A program made the position numbers and the translations under genes. This document shows, one piece after another, positions 7,554 through 14,937 of a stretch of DNA of 24,224 bases. Below the pieces are notes generated by a model, which saw only the letters and a list, made by a program, of their open reading frames with translations, ran no database searches and was not told where the DNA came from. Within the stretch, counting starts at the first letter, position 1. Each line of letters begins with the position of its first letter. The stretch is from positions 1 through 24,224 of the forward strand of contig JBBSBE010000050.1 in NCBI GenBank assembly GCA_038251625.1, in the 5' to 3' direction. This DNA comes from JBBQXK01 sp038251625. GTDB lineage: Bacteria > Pseudomonadota > Alphaproteobacteria > Rhodobacterales > Rhodobacteraceae.

Positions 7554-9133
7554 TCCGGCGACCCCGCGACAGGGGGGCGGGCCATACCGTCCGCCCCCCG
7601 CACGACCTGCCAGACATTGCCGGATTTCACCGGCATCCAACCTGACGCAGCGCCATCGGGCCAGATCACCCGCACCTCTGCGCCATCCGCAGGGCCAAGC
7701 CCGAAATGCAGCGGGCCCAGAATGCCACCTGCGTGTCCGCCGCCCACCACAACCTCTTGCCGCTGCAGGCGCCCGTCTGCCCGAACCTCGACCCAAGCCC
7801 CCAGCGCCTGCGGATTGGCGCCTTCCTGCTGTGGCTTGATCGCCAGCCACCGGCCCACCGGCCCGGCGTTGCGCCAGACCTGCGCGGGTGCGTTGCGGTT
7901 CACGACCACCAGATCGAGCGCACCATCGGCGTTCAGATCCGCCAGCGCAGCACCCCGCCCGGCGGCCATGCTGGCCACTCCTGCGCGGTCGCCCGCTTCC
8001 TCGAACGTGCCATCCTCGCGCTGCAAGAGCAGGTTATTGGGGTCGGCCATGGCGAAATCGGGCATCTCCCACACGTTGCCCTTGGCCACAAACAGATCCG
8101 CCCGCCCGTCATTGTTCGCATCGGCAAACTGCGCGGCCCAAGCGGTCGATGGTTTCGCCTCTCCGCCCGTGTAGGGCCGTTGCGCCACCACGCCCCGCGC
8201 CAGCGCCTGATCGGTATAGACGGGCTTCCCGGTTGCCTCCTTCAGCACCTGCAGCTTGTTGTCGGCCATCGAGGTCAGGAAATATTCGGGCAGCCCGTCG
8301 GCGTTCAGATCGGCCCCCGCGATCCCCATTCCCCAGATGCGCAGGCGCGCCCAGCCCTCGTCCGGCCCATACAAGCGCGGCCCCTGCCCGGCCTCCAGAT
8401 GCCATAGCTGTTCCTGACCGCCCTTGTAATACTCGCGGTCGTTCGACACCCGTAGCGCACGGTGGCCCGAGGCGTTCCAGTCGGTGAAAAGCATCGACAG
8501 CGCGCAGTAGCTGGGCGTCAGCGGCAAGGCGGGTGCAAAGCCGCGCCCTTCGGCGCGGTGCAGCCAGTTGTCGGTGCACGACCCCCAGGGAAACGCCTCT
8601 TCCCGCCGGTCGATATAATTGCCGACGGCCAGCGTGGGCCAGTATGCCCCCGCCTCCCACGTGGCGGCAAAGGCGGTGGACCAGCCGTCGCCACCGTCAA
8701 AGCCCCAGACTTCGTTGGCACGCGCAAACCGGCAATCACCCAAGCCACGCATGGCAAGGTTTTCGCCCACGCGCAAAAGAACGATGTCGGTGATCCCGTC
8801 GCCATCGATGTCCATCGCATAGGCGCCGGTCACGGCATCGGCCTCCAGCCCGCTTGTCGTTTCGCGGAATGCAAGCGCCCCGCCCGCAGGGCTTTCGTTC
8901 AGAAAGAGCCGCGCAGGGGCCTCACCGCCCGCGATGAACACCTCGGGCTTGCCGTCGCCCGAACAATCAAAGACAGCCACGCCACCGCCCACCATGTATT
9001 GCCAGCCCCCCGTATAGGTGGCGGCAATCCCCGCACTTGCGGTTTCTTCCACAAAGCGCGGCACCACTGGCCCATCGGCCAGCGCGGGCGGGGCGGCAAG
9101 CAAAAGGGCGCAAAGCCTCAGGCGTCGTGCCAT
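7550..9133 (-). CDS. Exported CRTAC1-like FG-GAP/ASPIC-UnbV repeat protein
   Basis: A 527-aa protein starting MARRLRLCALLLAAPPALA with a Sec signal peptide cut after about residue 19. Five calcium-binding beta-propeller loops are visible: DCSGDGKPE (56-64), DIDGDGITD (108-116), DLNADGLPE (275-283), DANNDGRAD (338-346) and DLNADGALD (399-407). Residues about 428-511 form an ASPIC/UnbV-type C-terminal domain (GRWLAIKPQ, HFGLG, VRVIWPDG). This is the CRTAC1 architecture, secreted and probably binding ligands or a partner enzyme. The start lies 16 nt inside the upstream haloperoxidase-like gene, so both are one operon. An alternative start at 9166 adds 11 residues before the signal peptide and is less likely. 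The gene ends in a 4-nt tail-to-tail overlap with the barrel gene. Confidence 0.82.
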   Translation of the reverse strand: MARRLRLCALLLAAPPALADGPVVPRFVEETASAGIAATYTGGWQYMVGGGVAVFDCSGDGKPEVFIAGGEAPARLFLNESPAGGALAFRETTSGLEADAVTGAYAMDIDGDGITDIVLLRVGENLAMRGLGDCRFARANEVWGFDGGDGWSTAFAATWEAGAYWPTLAVGNYIDRREEAFPWGSCTDNWLHRAEGRGFAPALPLTPSYCALSMLFTDWNASGHRALRVSNDREYYKGGQEQLWHLEAGQGPRLYGPDEGWARLRIWGMGIAGADLNADGLPEYFLTSMADNKLQVLKEATGKPVYTDQALARGVVAQRPYTGGEAKPSTAWAAQFADANNDGRADLFVAKGNVWEMPDFAMADPNNLLLQREDGTFEEAGDRAGVASMAAGRGAALADLNADGALDLVVVNRNAPAQVWRNAGPVGRWLAIKPQQEGANPQALGAWVEVRADGRLQRQEVVVGGGHAGGILGPLHFGLGPADGAEVRVIWPDGAASGWMPVKSGNVWQVVRGADGMARPPVAGSPD

Positions 9134-10437
9134 GTCTTCAACCCCACCGCATAAGCCCCGATGCACCGCCCCTGCTCCAGCCCGCGCTCGATCGCGGCGC
9201 GAAAATGGATGCCGCCGTACAGCCTTGAAAGTGCAGCCTCTTCCGCCGCCGCGCGAAAGCTTGGAAAGGGCCGCGCGTCCAGCCCGTCGTCTTCATGCGT
9301 GGCGTCAGTGAAGGCAAAATCGGCGCCGAAATAGGCCGCCAACACGGCCTCGGCCGCCCCCGATTGGGTAGAATGGCCCGAAGGGTATTCGGGAAAGGGC
9401 GGCGTGATCAGGATCGGCTGCCAGGCCGGATCAATCACGCGGTTGATATAGGTGACGGGGCGCACAAGATCGAACTCGTACTTGGAATACCAGCAGCCGA
9501 TAAAGGCGTCGGCAACCGCAACCCCCAGCCGCATCAACACATCGACCAGCGCCGTCCCTTCCATCCCGCGCTCTGCCCCGATCTCCAGCACCACCGAAAC
9601 CCAGTGCCCCGGCGGGGTGGGCGACAGCATCGGATCATCCGACCAGAAGCGCGCGATCGCCTCCTGCTCTGGCGTCAGGTTCTGCGACACCTCGTACACC
9701 TCCATCGCCTCGGCATGGAATTGCGATCCCGGTTCCTCGCTGTAGGCAGGCGGCGGCGGCAGCGGGCAGGCATTCTGGGTGGGCATTGCGAAGGGGCGAT
9801 TGCGGCCCCAGAGCGGCAAAAGCGGCGCCTGCTGCTGGGCCAACGTGTTCGTCGGCACCCAATGCGCCGGGCCGGGCGTCAGCGTATAGGCCATTGGAAA
9901 ACCCATGTTTTCGACAACCGCGCCGCCGTCATAGTCGGCCCATGCCGCCACATGCGTCGCAACCGCCTGCCCGAAGGCAATACTTTGCGCAGCCACATCC
10001 GCGGCAACCCCCTCGCCCGCGCGGCCCGCAAGCCGCGCCTCCATCGCGGCCATCGCGCGCTGGCCGCTGGGGCCGGTGTTGCCAAAGAACGCCCGCGCAC
10101 CGCTTGCATAAGCGGCCTGCAACGCCACGGCCATGTCGATTTCGCCCTCCGGGGCGGGCAGCGGCGGAAGATCGGTGATCTGGCCCACCAGCGAAACGGC
10201 AGCCAGATCAGTCGCTGCCACCACCTCCCATGCGGCGATGCCAAGGCAGGCAAAGGACCGGCTGGCCACGGGCGGCGAATAGGTCGGCGTGTGGCGGACC
10301 AGTTCCAGGATCAGCCGCATCCAGTCGATCACCACCGGCGCCGCGCGGTCCGGCCCTGCGGTCGTGGCTCCGGCCCCGCGTACCAGCATCGGCAGCGCAG
10401 CCAGTGCCCCGGCAAACCGGCGACGGTTCAGGCGCAT
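9118..10437 (-). CDS. Vanadium-dependent haloperoxidase / PAP2-superfamily enzyme, exported
   Basis: A 439-aa protein with the complete acid phosphatase/vanadium haloperoxidase signature: K319-x6-R326-P327 (KYEFDLVRP), P352-S-G-H355 (EYPSGHST) and S404-R405-x5-H411 (SRLYGGIH). The last histidine would bind vanadate or act as the phosphatase nucleophile, and H355 is the acid/base. Start at 10437 is chosen because AGAGGG (complement of 10447-10452) lies 9 nt upstream. The N terminus RLNRRRFAGALAALPMLV is twin-arginine-like, suggesting Tat export of a folded protein. Length and helical N-terminal domain fit bacterial vanadium haloperoxidase-like proteins rather than small PAP2 phosphatases. Halide oxidation versus phosphate hydrolysis cannot be decided from sequence alone. 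It is followed by the overlapping CRTAC1-like gene. Confidence 0.8.
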   Translation of the reverse strand: MRLNRRRFAGALAALPMLVRGAGATTAGPDRAAPVVIDWMRLILELVRHTPTYSPPVASRSFACLGIAAWEVVAATDLAAVSLVGQITDLPPLPAPEGEIDMAVALQAAYASGARAFFGNTGPSGQRAMAAMEARLAGRAGEGVAADVAAQSIAFGQAVATHVAAWADYDGGAVVENMGFPMAYTLTPGPAHWVPTNTLAQQQAPLLPLWGRNRPFAMPTQNACPLPPPPAYSEEPGSQFHAEAMEVYEVSQNLTPEQEAIARFWSDDPMLSPTPPGHWVSVVLEIGAERGMEGTALVDVLMRLGVAVADAFIGCWYSKYEFDLVRPVTYINRVIDPAWQPILITPPFPEYPSGHSTQSGAAEAVLAAYFGADFAFTDATHEDDGLDARPFPSFRAAAEEAALSRLYGGIHFRAAIERGLEQGRCIGAYAVGLKTWHDA

Positions 10438-10468
10438 GGCATCCATCCCTCTTTCATTCCCGGGGCGC

Positions 10469-10496
10469 ATCATCGCCAGCCGTTGCGTCTTGTCCA
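10469..10496 (-). promoter_or_regulatory. Candidate promoter for the haloperoxidase-like gene
   Basis: On the - strand TGGACA (10496-10491) and GATGAT (10474-10469) are separated by 16 bp. The -35 box matches the sigma-70 consensus at 5 of 6 positions and the -10 at 4 of 6. A transcript would start about 25 nt upstream of the start codon at 10437. Sequence-only prediction. Confidence 0.3.
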
Positions 10497-10502
10497 CCCC
10501 GG

Positions 10503-10531
10503 TTGACTTCGCCGCGGCGCGCGCCGATGAA
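10503..10531 (+). promoter_or_regulatory. Candidate promoter for the purC operon
   Basis: TTGACT (10503-10508) is a near-consensus -35 box; 17 bp later lies GATGAA (10526-10531), a weak -10. Transcription would begin near 10538, leaving a leader of about 16 nt with the GGAGG ribosome site. It is divergent from, and only 7 bp away from, the haloperoxidase promoter candidate. Confidence 0.3.
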
Positions 10532-10543
10532 GCCGAAACCGCC

Positions 10544-10548
10544 GGAGG
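10544..10548 (+). promoter_or_regulatory. Ribosome binding site deciding the purC start
   Basis: GGAGG 5 nt before ATG 10554. It favours MIDLTRTLPEARL over the upstream ATG 10527, which has no ribosome site. Confidence 0.65.
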
Positions 10549-10553
10549 CCCCG

Positions 10554-11537
10554 ATGATCGACCTCACCCGCACCCTGCCAGAGGCGCGCCTGTCGCTGCC
10601 CAACCCCTATTTCGGGAAGGTGCGCGATTGTTATGACCTGCCCGCCGAGGGCGCCCTGCCCGCCCGCCGCATCCTGATCGCGTCCGATCGCATCTCGGCC
10701 TTTGACCGGATCCTTGCCGTGATCCCGTTCAAGGGCCAGGTGCTGACGCAGACCGCCCGTTTCTGGTTCGATGCCACCGCCGATATCTGCCCGAGCCACG
10801 TGCTGGAATACCCCGATCCCAACGTGGTGATCGGCGAGCGGTTGACCATCCTGCCGGTCGAGGTTGTGGTGCGGGGCTACCTTGCCGGAACCACCTCTAC
10901 CTCGATCCTGACGCTTTACCACAAGGGCCAGCGCGCGATGTACGGCCATGTATTGCCAGACGGTCTGCGCGACAACCAGGCCCTGCCAGCCCCGATCCTC
11001 ACCCCCACCTCAAAGGCCTTTGACGGCGCGCATGACGCGCCGCTGACGCCGAATGAGATCGTGGCGCAGGGTCTGCTGACGGCGGCGCAGTGGGATGAGG
11101 TGTCGGCCGTGGCGCTGGCGCTTTTCGCACGCGGGCAGGCGATGGCGGCAGAACGGGGGCTGATCCTTGTAGATACCAAGTATGAGTTCGGCCTCGATGA
11201 ACAGGGCCGCCTCCGTATTGCCGATGAAATCCATACTCCCGATTCCAGCCGCTACTGGCTCGCTTCAGGCTACCGGGCTGCGTTCGACGCGGGCACCCGC
11301 CCGCCGTCATTTGACAAGGATGTGATCCGCGCCTGGGTCGCGGCGCGCTGTGATCCCTACGCCGATCCGATCCCCGACATCCCGCCCGACATGATCCGCC
11401 AGACGGCGGAAACCTACATCGCGGCCTATGAGGCGATCACCGGGCAGACGTTTGTGCCCGACCTGCACGGCGCATCCCCCCTTGACCGGGTCCGCCAGGC
11501 GCTCGCACCCTATGCGCCAAAGGAGACGACGCCATGA
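10554..11537 (+). CDS. purC: Phosphoribosylaminoimidazole-succinocarboxamide (SAICAR) synthase, long form
   Basis: A 327-aa enzyme that joins CAIR and L-aspartate with ATP to give SAICAR in purine synthesis. Both family signatures are present: LPVEVVVRGYLAGTTSTS and LILVDTKYEFG, together with the N-terminal YFGKVRDCYDL and ASDRISAFD. The length matches the ~300-aa form (yeast Ade1-like) rather than the ~240-aa form typical next to purS/purQ. Alphaproteobacteria often carry both, so a second purC elsewhere in this genome is likely. It overlaps the downstream kinase by 4 nt (ATGA), so translation is coupled. No other purine gene is in the window. Confidence 0.93.
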   Translation: MIDLTRTLPEARLSLPNPYFGKVRDCYDLPAEGALPARRILIASDRISAFDRILAVIPFKGQVLTQTARFWFDATADICPSHVLEYPDPNVVIGERLTILPVEVVVRGYLAGTTSTSILTLYHKGQRAMYGHVLPDGLRDNQALPAPILTPTSKAFDGAHDAPLTPNEIVAQGLLTAAQWDEVSAVALALFARGQAMAAERGLILVDTKYEFGLDEQGRLRIADEIHTPDSSRYWLASGYRAAFDAGTRPPSFDKDVIRAWVAARCDPYADPIPDIPPDMIRQTAETYIAAYEAITGQTFVPDLHGASPLDRVRQALAPYAPKETTP

Positions 11538-12454
11538 TCCTGTGCTGCGGTGAAGCGCTGATCGACATGCTGCCCCGCCAGACAACGGCAGCCGAGGCCG
11601 CGTTCGCGCCTTATGCCGGGGGCGCCGTCTTCAACACGGCCATCGCACTTGGCCGCCTTGGCGCGCCTGCGGGGTTCTTCTCGGGCCTCTCGACCGATCT
11701 TTTCGGCGAGATCCTTACCGACACGCTGGCCGCAAGCCACGTGGATACGGCGCTTTGTGCCCGCTCGGCCCGGCCAACCACGCTGGCCTTCGTCAAACTG
11801 GTGAACGGGCAGGCAAGCTATGCCTTCTACGACGAAAACACCGCCGGGCGGCTGCTGGCGCCCGATGACCTGCCCGCGCTGCCCGCGTCCGTTGGCACCC
11901 TTTTCTTCGGCGGCATCAGCCTTGTGAACGATCCCGCGGCGTCCACCTACGCGGCCCTCATGGCGCGCGAGGCGCCCGTGCGGGTCACGATGATCGACCC
12001 CAACATCCGCCCCGGCTTCATCACCGATGCTGCCGCCTACCGTGCCCGCATCACCGCGATGATCGCCTTGGCCGATATCGTGAAGCTGTCGGATGAAGAC
12101 CTGCACTGGCTGGCTGGCGCGGGAGAGATCACAGAACTGGCACGCGGCCTTCTCGCGCAAGGGCCGAAACTTGTGCTTCTCACCGAAGGCGCCAGGGGCG
12201 CGCGCGCTATCACTGCCACGCAGGATCGCTTTGTCGCGGCCAAGCCGGTCACCGTGGCCGATACCGTGGGGGCAGGCGATACGTTCAACGCGGGCGTCCT
12301 TGCGGCCCTGCACGCGTCAGGCGCGCTGACCAAGGCCGCGTTGTCGGCCCTGCCCGATGCCACGCTTGACGCGGCCCTTTCGCTTGGCACCCGCGCGGCC
12401 GCCGTTACCGTCTCGCGCCCCGGCGCCAACCCACCATGGGCCACAGAAGTGTGA
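11534..12454 (+). CDS. PfkB-family sugar kinase, fructokinase-like
   Basis: A 306-aa ribokinase/PfkB-family kinase. The N-terminal substrate-binding glycines appear in YAGGAVFNTAIALGRLG and the C-terminal ATP/catalytic motif in DTVGAGDTFNAG, with the catalytic base at D249. CGEALIDMLP at the start and the overall length are typical of bacterial fructokinases (Frk/ScrK type), so phosphorylation of fructose to fructose-6-phosphate is the best guess; other sugars such as 2-keto-3-deoxygluconate are possible. The start ATG overlaps the purC stop by 4 nt, and its own stop overlaps the likely GTG start of dtd by 4 nt. No sugar transporter is next to it, which is unusual for a dedicated fructose pathway. 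Confidence 0.85.
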   Translation: MILCCGEALIDMLPRQTTAAEAAFAPYAGGAVFNTAIALGRLGAPAGFFSGLSTDLFGEILTDTLAASHVDTALCARSARPTTLAFVKLVNGQASYAFYDENTAGRLLAPDDLPALPASVGTLFFGGISLVNDPAASTYAALMAREAPVRVTMIDPNIRPGFITDAAAYRARITAMIALADIVKLSDEDLHWLAGAGEITELARGLLAQGPKLVLLTEGARGARAITATQDRFVAAKPVTVADTVGAGDTFNAGVLAALHASGALTKAALSALPDATLDAALSLGTRAAAVTVSRPGANPPWATEV

Positions 12455-12894
12455 GGGCGGTTGTCCAGCGCGTCGCCTTCGCGGCCGTTGCCGTCGAGGG
12501 GGAAACCATCGGCGAGATCGGGCCCGGCCTTTTGATCCTTGTCTGCGCCATGCAGGGCGATACCGAGGCCGAGGCGCATCGCCTTGCCGACAAGATCGCC
12601 AAGCTGCGCATTTTCAGGGATGACGCGGGCAAGATGAACCGCAGCCTTGCCGATACCGGGGGCGCGGCGCTCGTCGTCAGCCAGTTCACCCTTGCCGCCG
12701 ACCTCAAAGGCAACCGCCCCGGCTTTTCCACCGCCGCCCCGCCCGCGGTGGGCGAGGTGCTATACGAGGCGACCGCCGCCCGCCTTGCCGCTATAGGCAT
12801 CGCCACCGCAAAGGGCCGCTTTGGTGCGGATATGGCCGTCAGCCTGCTGAATGACGGGCCGGTGACGATCTGGATGGATACCGACCGTTTTTGA
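12451..12894 (+). CDS. dtd: D-aminoacyl-tRNA deacylase
   Basis: A 147-aa enzyme that removes D-amino acids from mischarged tRNA, a translation proofreading role. The start is placed at GTG 12451 (VRAVVQRV, the usual family N terminus) because it gives the standard length and a 4-nt GTGA overlap with the kinase stop. ATG 12436 would add five residues and lacks a ribosome site. The catalytic SQFTL motif is present with the conserved threonine at 80, and the cross-subunit Gly-cisPro motif is NDGPVT (G136-P137), both matching E. coli Dtd numbering closely. It is the last gene of the purC operon and converges on the acyl-CoA synthetase with 36 bp between stops. Confidence 0.92.
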   Translation: MRAVVQRVAFAAVAVEGETIGEIGPGLLILVCAMQGDTEAEAHRLADKIAKLRIFRDDAGKMNRSLADTGGAALVVSQFTLAADLKGNRPGFSTAAPPAVGEVLYEATAARLAAIGIATAKGRFGADMAVSLLNDGPVTIWMDTDRF

Positions 12895-12930
12895 TCCGCA
12901 CGGAATGCAGATTTCGCCCCCGATCCGCGA

Positions 12931-14823
12931 TCACGCCCAATCCCAGGGCCGGATATAGGCGCCCAGCACCGCTGTCACCGCCGCATCCTCGACCGGCGCG
13001 GATTTCGTCAGCTTCGCCACCAGCCCGCGTTTTTTGTCCTCTACCACCGTGTCGACCCTGGCCGGGATGCCAGCCCCCGCAAGTGCCGCGTCATAGACCC
13101 GCGTGATGGCAAGGCGCCGAAGATCGGGCTTGAACACCTTGCCCACGGCGGTTTTCGGCAATTCCGGCAGCACCTCGATGTATTTCGGCAGCGCCGCGCG
13201 TTCGTGGATGTGGCTGGCGGCATAAGCCTCCAGCTCTTCGACCCCCACCGTGGCGCCCTTCACCAGTTCCACATAGGCGCAGGGCAACTCGCCCGCATGC
13301 GCGTCGGGCTGCCCGATGGCACCCACGAAGGCCACCGCCTCATGCCCCATCAGGGCCTCTTCGATCTCGGCGGGGTCGATGTTGTGACCACCCCGGATGA
13401 TCAGATCCTTCGCCCGCCCGGTGATGAAAAGATACCCATCGGCATCAAGCCGCCCCAGATCGCCCGTGCGCAGATACCGCCCTTCCGCGAACAACCCCTT
13501 GTTCTTGTCCATCTCGGTGTAGGTGGACCCCTCGTACACGCCCGGATTGGCCACGCAAATCTCGCCGACCTCATCCACCCCGCATTCGCGCTGCACCGAA
13601 CCATCGCCATTGGCGTGCAGGATGCGCACATGGGTATGGGGCAGCGGAATGCCGACAGAGCCGATCTTCTTGGCGCCTTCGGGCGGGTTGCAGGACACAA
13701 GGCAGGTGCATTCCGTCAGCCCGTAGCCCTCGATGATCTGCACGCCGGTGGCCGCTTCGAACCGCTTGTAAAGCTCCAGCGGCAGCGGCGCCGAGCCAGA
13801 GAATGCCCCGCGCAAACTGGATACATCCGCATTCACCGGCCGCTGCATCAGCGCCGAAAGCGCCGTGGGCACAGTGATCATGTAGGTGATCCGCCAGCGT
13901 TCGATCAGCTTCCAGAAATTGTCGAATACCCCCTCGCCGCGATAGCCCTGCGGGGTGGGAAACACCACATGCGCCCCGCTTGCAATCATCGACATCAGGG
14001 TGGGGTAGGCGGCAAAAACGTGAAACAGCGGCAACGGGCAGATCACCACATCGCTGTCCTTGAACATCAGGCTGGCGCCCAGCCAGCCCTGATAGATCAT
14101 CCCCGAAACCTTGTGCTGCGCGACCTTCGGCATCCCTGTGGTGCCGCCGGTGTGGAAATAGGCGGCCACGCGGTCGGCCGGATCATCCGCGAAGGTCAGC
14201 CTGTCATTCGGCATCCGCGCGCATTCCGCGTTGAAATCCTTGACATTGGCGCTGTGGCTGATCGGGTTCTTCGGGCGCACCAGCGGCACGATCCAGCTTT
14301 TCGGCGGGCTGAGATAGCGGTTGAGGTCCACCTCCAGCACTGTCTTCACGCCCGGCGCATGCTTGACCGCCTCTGCCACCTTCTGTGGCACATCCGTCTT
14401 GGGAAAGGCCTTGAGCGTGACCACAACCTTGGCCCCGGTCTCGCGCAGGATGGCGCTGATCTGGTCGGGCTCCAACAGCGGGTTCACCGGGTTCACGATC
14501 CCGGCCACCGCCCCCCCCATCAGCGCCACAGCCGTTTCCATGCAATTGGGCAGAACGTAGGCCACCACATCCTTCGGCCCCACACCCAGCGACCGGAAAA
14601 GGTTGGCCGCCTGCGTGACGCGCGCGTGAAACTGGTTCCAGTTCAGCGTTTCCGCCTTGGTTTCCGGGCCCGACAGCAATTGAAAGGTAATCGCGGGCTT
14701 CGGTCCATGTGCGGCCTTCGCCTCGCTCAGGAACGCGTACATCGTTCGGGCTACCTTGCGGCTGGCCCAAGGCCCTTCGGCCTCAATGGCATCGCGGTCC
14801 GCAACGGATGCGAAAACGCCCAT
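12931..14823 (-). CDS. Long/medium-chain acyl-CoA synthetase (AMP-forming)
   Basis: A 630-aa adenylate-forming enzyme. Motifs in order: P-loop TGGTTGMPK (225-233), EGYGLTECT, YLRTGDLG, the hinge-proximal GRAKDLIIRGGHNI and the C-terminal catalytic lysine K562 in LPKTAVGKVFK. It would activate a fatty or other carboxylic acid to its CoA thioester in two steps via an acyl-adenylate. The start at 14823 is supported by GGAGGAG (complement of 14831-14837) 7 nt upstream; the longer frame to 14928 runs into the hairpin region. The ~630-aa length and conserved core resemble acyl-CoA synthetases of Rhodobacteraceae with uncertain chain length. It follows the ABC exporter on the same strand but is separated by a terminator-like structure. 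Confidence 0.88.
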   Translation of the reverse strand: MGVFASVADRDAIEAEGPWASRKVARTMYAFLSEAKAAHGPKPAITFQLLSGPETKAETLNWNQFHARVTQAANLFRSLGVGPKDVVAYVLPNCMETAVALMGGAVAGIVNPVNPLLEPDQISAILRETGAKVVVTLKAFPKTDVPQKVAEAVKHAPGVKTVLEVDLNRYLSPPKSWIVPLVRPKNPISHSANVKDFNAECARMPNDRLTFADDPADRVAAYFHTGGTTGMPKVAQHKVSGMIYQGWLGASLMFKDSDVVICPLPLFHVFAAYPTLMSMIASGAHVVFPTPQGYRGEGVFDNFWKLIERWRITYMITVPTALSALMQRPVNADVSSLRGAFSGSAPLPLELYKRFEAATGVQIIEGYGLTECTCLVSCNPPEGAKKIGSVGIPLPHTHVRILHANGDGSVQRECGVDEVGEICVANPGVYEGSTYTEMDKNKGLFAEGRYLRTGDLGRLDADGYLFITGRAKDLIIRGGHNIDPAEIEEALMGHEAVAFVGAIGQPDAHAGELPCAYVELVKGATVGVEELEAYAASHIHERAALPKYIEVLPELPKTAVGKVFKPDLRRLAITRVYDAALAGAGIPARVDTVVEDKKRGLVAKLTKSAPVEDAAVTAVLGAYIRPWDWA

Positions 14824-14830
14824 ATCCCGT

Positions 14831-14837
14831 CTCCTCC
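14831..14837 (-). promoter_or_regulatory. Ribosome binding site of the acyl-CoA synthetase gene
   Basis: GGAGGAG on the - strand, 7 nt before ATG 14823. It decides the start 35 codons inside the longest frame. Confidence 0.65.
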
Positions 14838-14881
14838 CTGTCAATCGCGCCGTTGATCCGGCGCGTCTCCCCTTGGTCGAA

Positions 14882-14931
14882 GAAAATGGGGGGTTTTGCC
14901 GCATCCCGCAAGCACGGGCTGGCCGCAAAAC
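14882..14931 (-). terminator. Double-hairpin terminator-like structure after the ABC exporter gene
   Basis: Outer arms GTTTTGC (14893-14899) and GCAAAAC (14925-14931) pair perfectly over 7 bp. Inside, CCCG and CGGG (14904-14907 and 14914-14917) form a second short stem with a six-base loop. It begins 7 nt after the ABC stop at 14938, and on the - strand the outer stem is followed by CCCCCCATTTTC, a weak T-run. This is consistent with a terminator separating the ABC gene from the acyl-CoA synthetase gene. Confidence 0.45.
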
Positions 14932-14937
14932 GCAACG

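Noticed and set aside
12895..12930. A terminator between the converging dtd and acyl-CoA synthetase genes
   Set aside because: The 36-bp gap has a repeated GATCCGC word in direct orientation but no stable stem followed by a T-run.
13204..14856. A 550-residue + strand frame opposite the acyl-CoA synthetase gene
   Set aside because: The opposite strand has all adenylate-forming motifs; the + frame has none and a low-complexity His/Arg composition.
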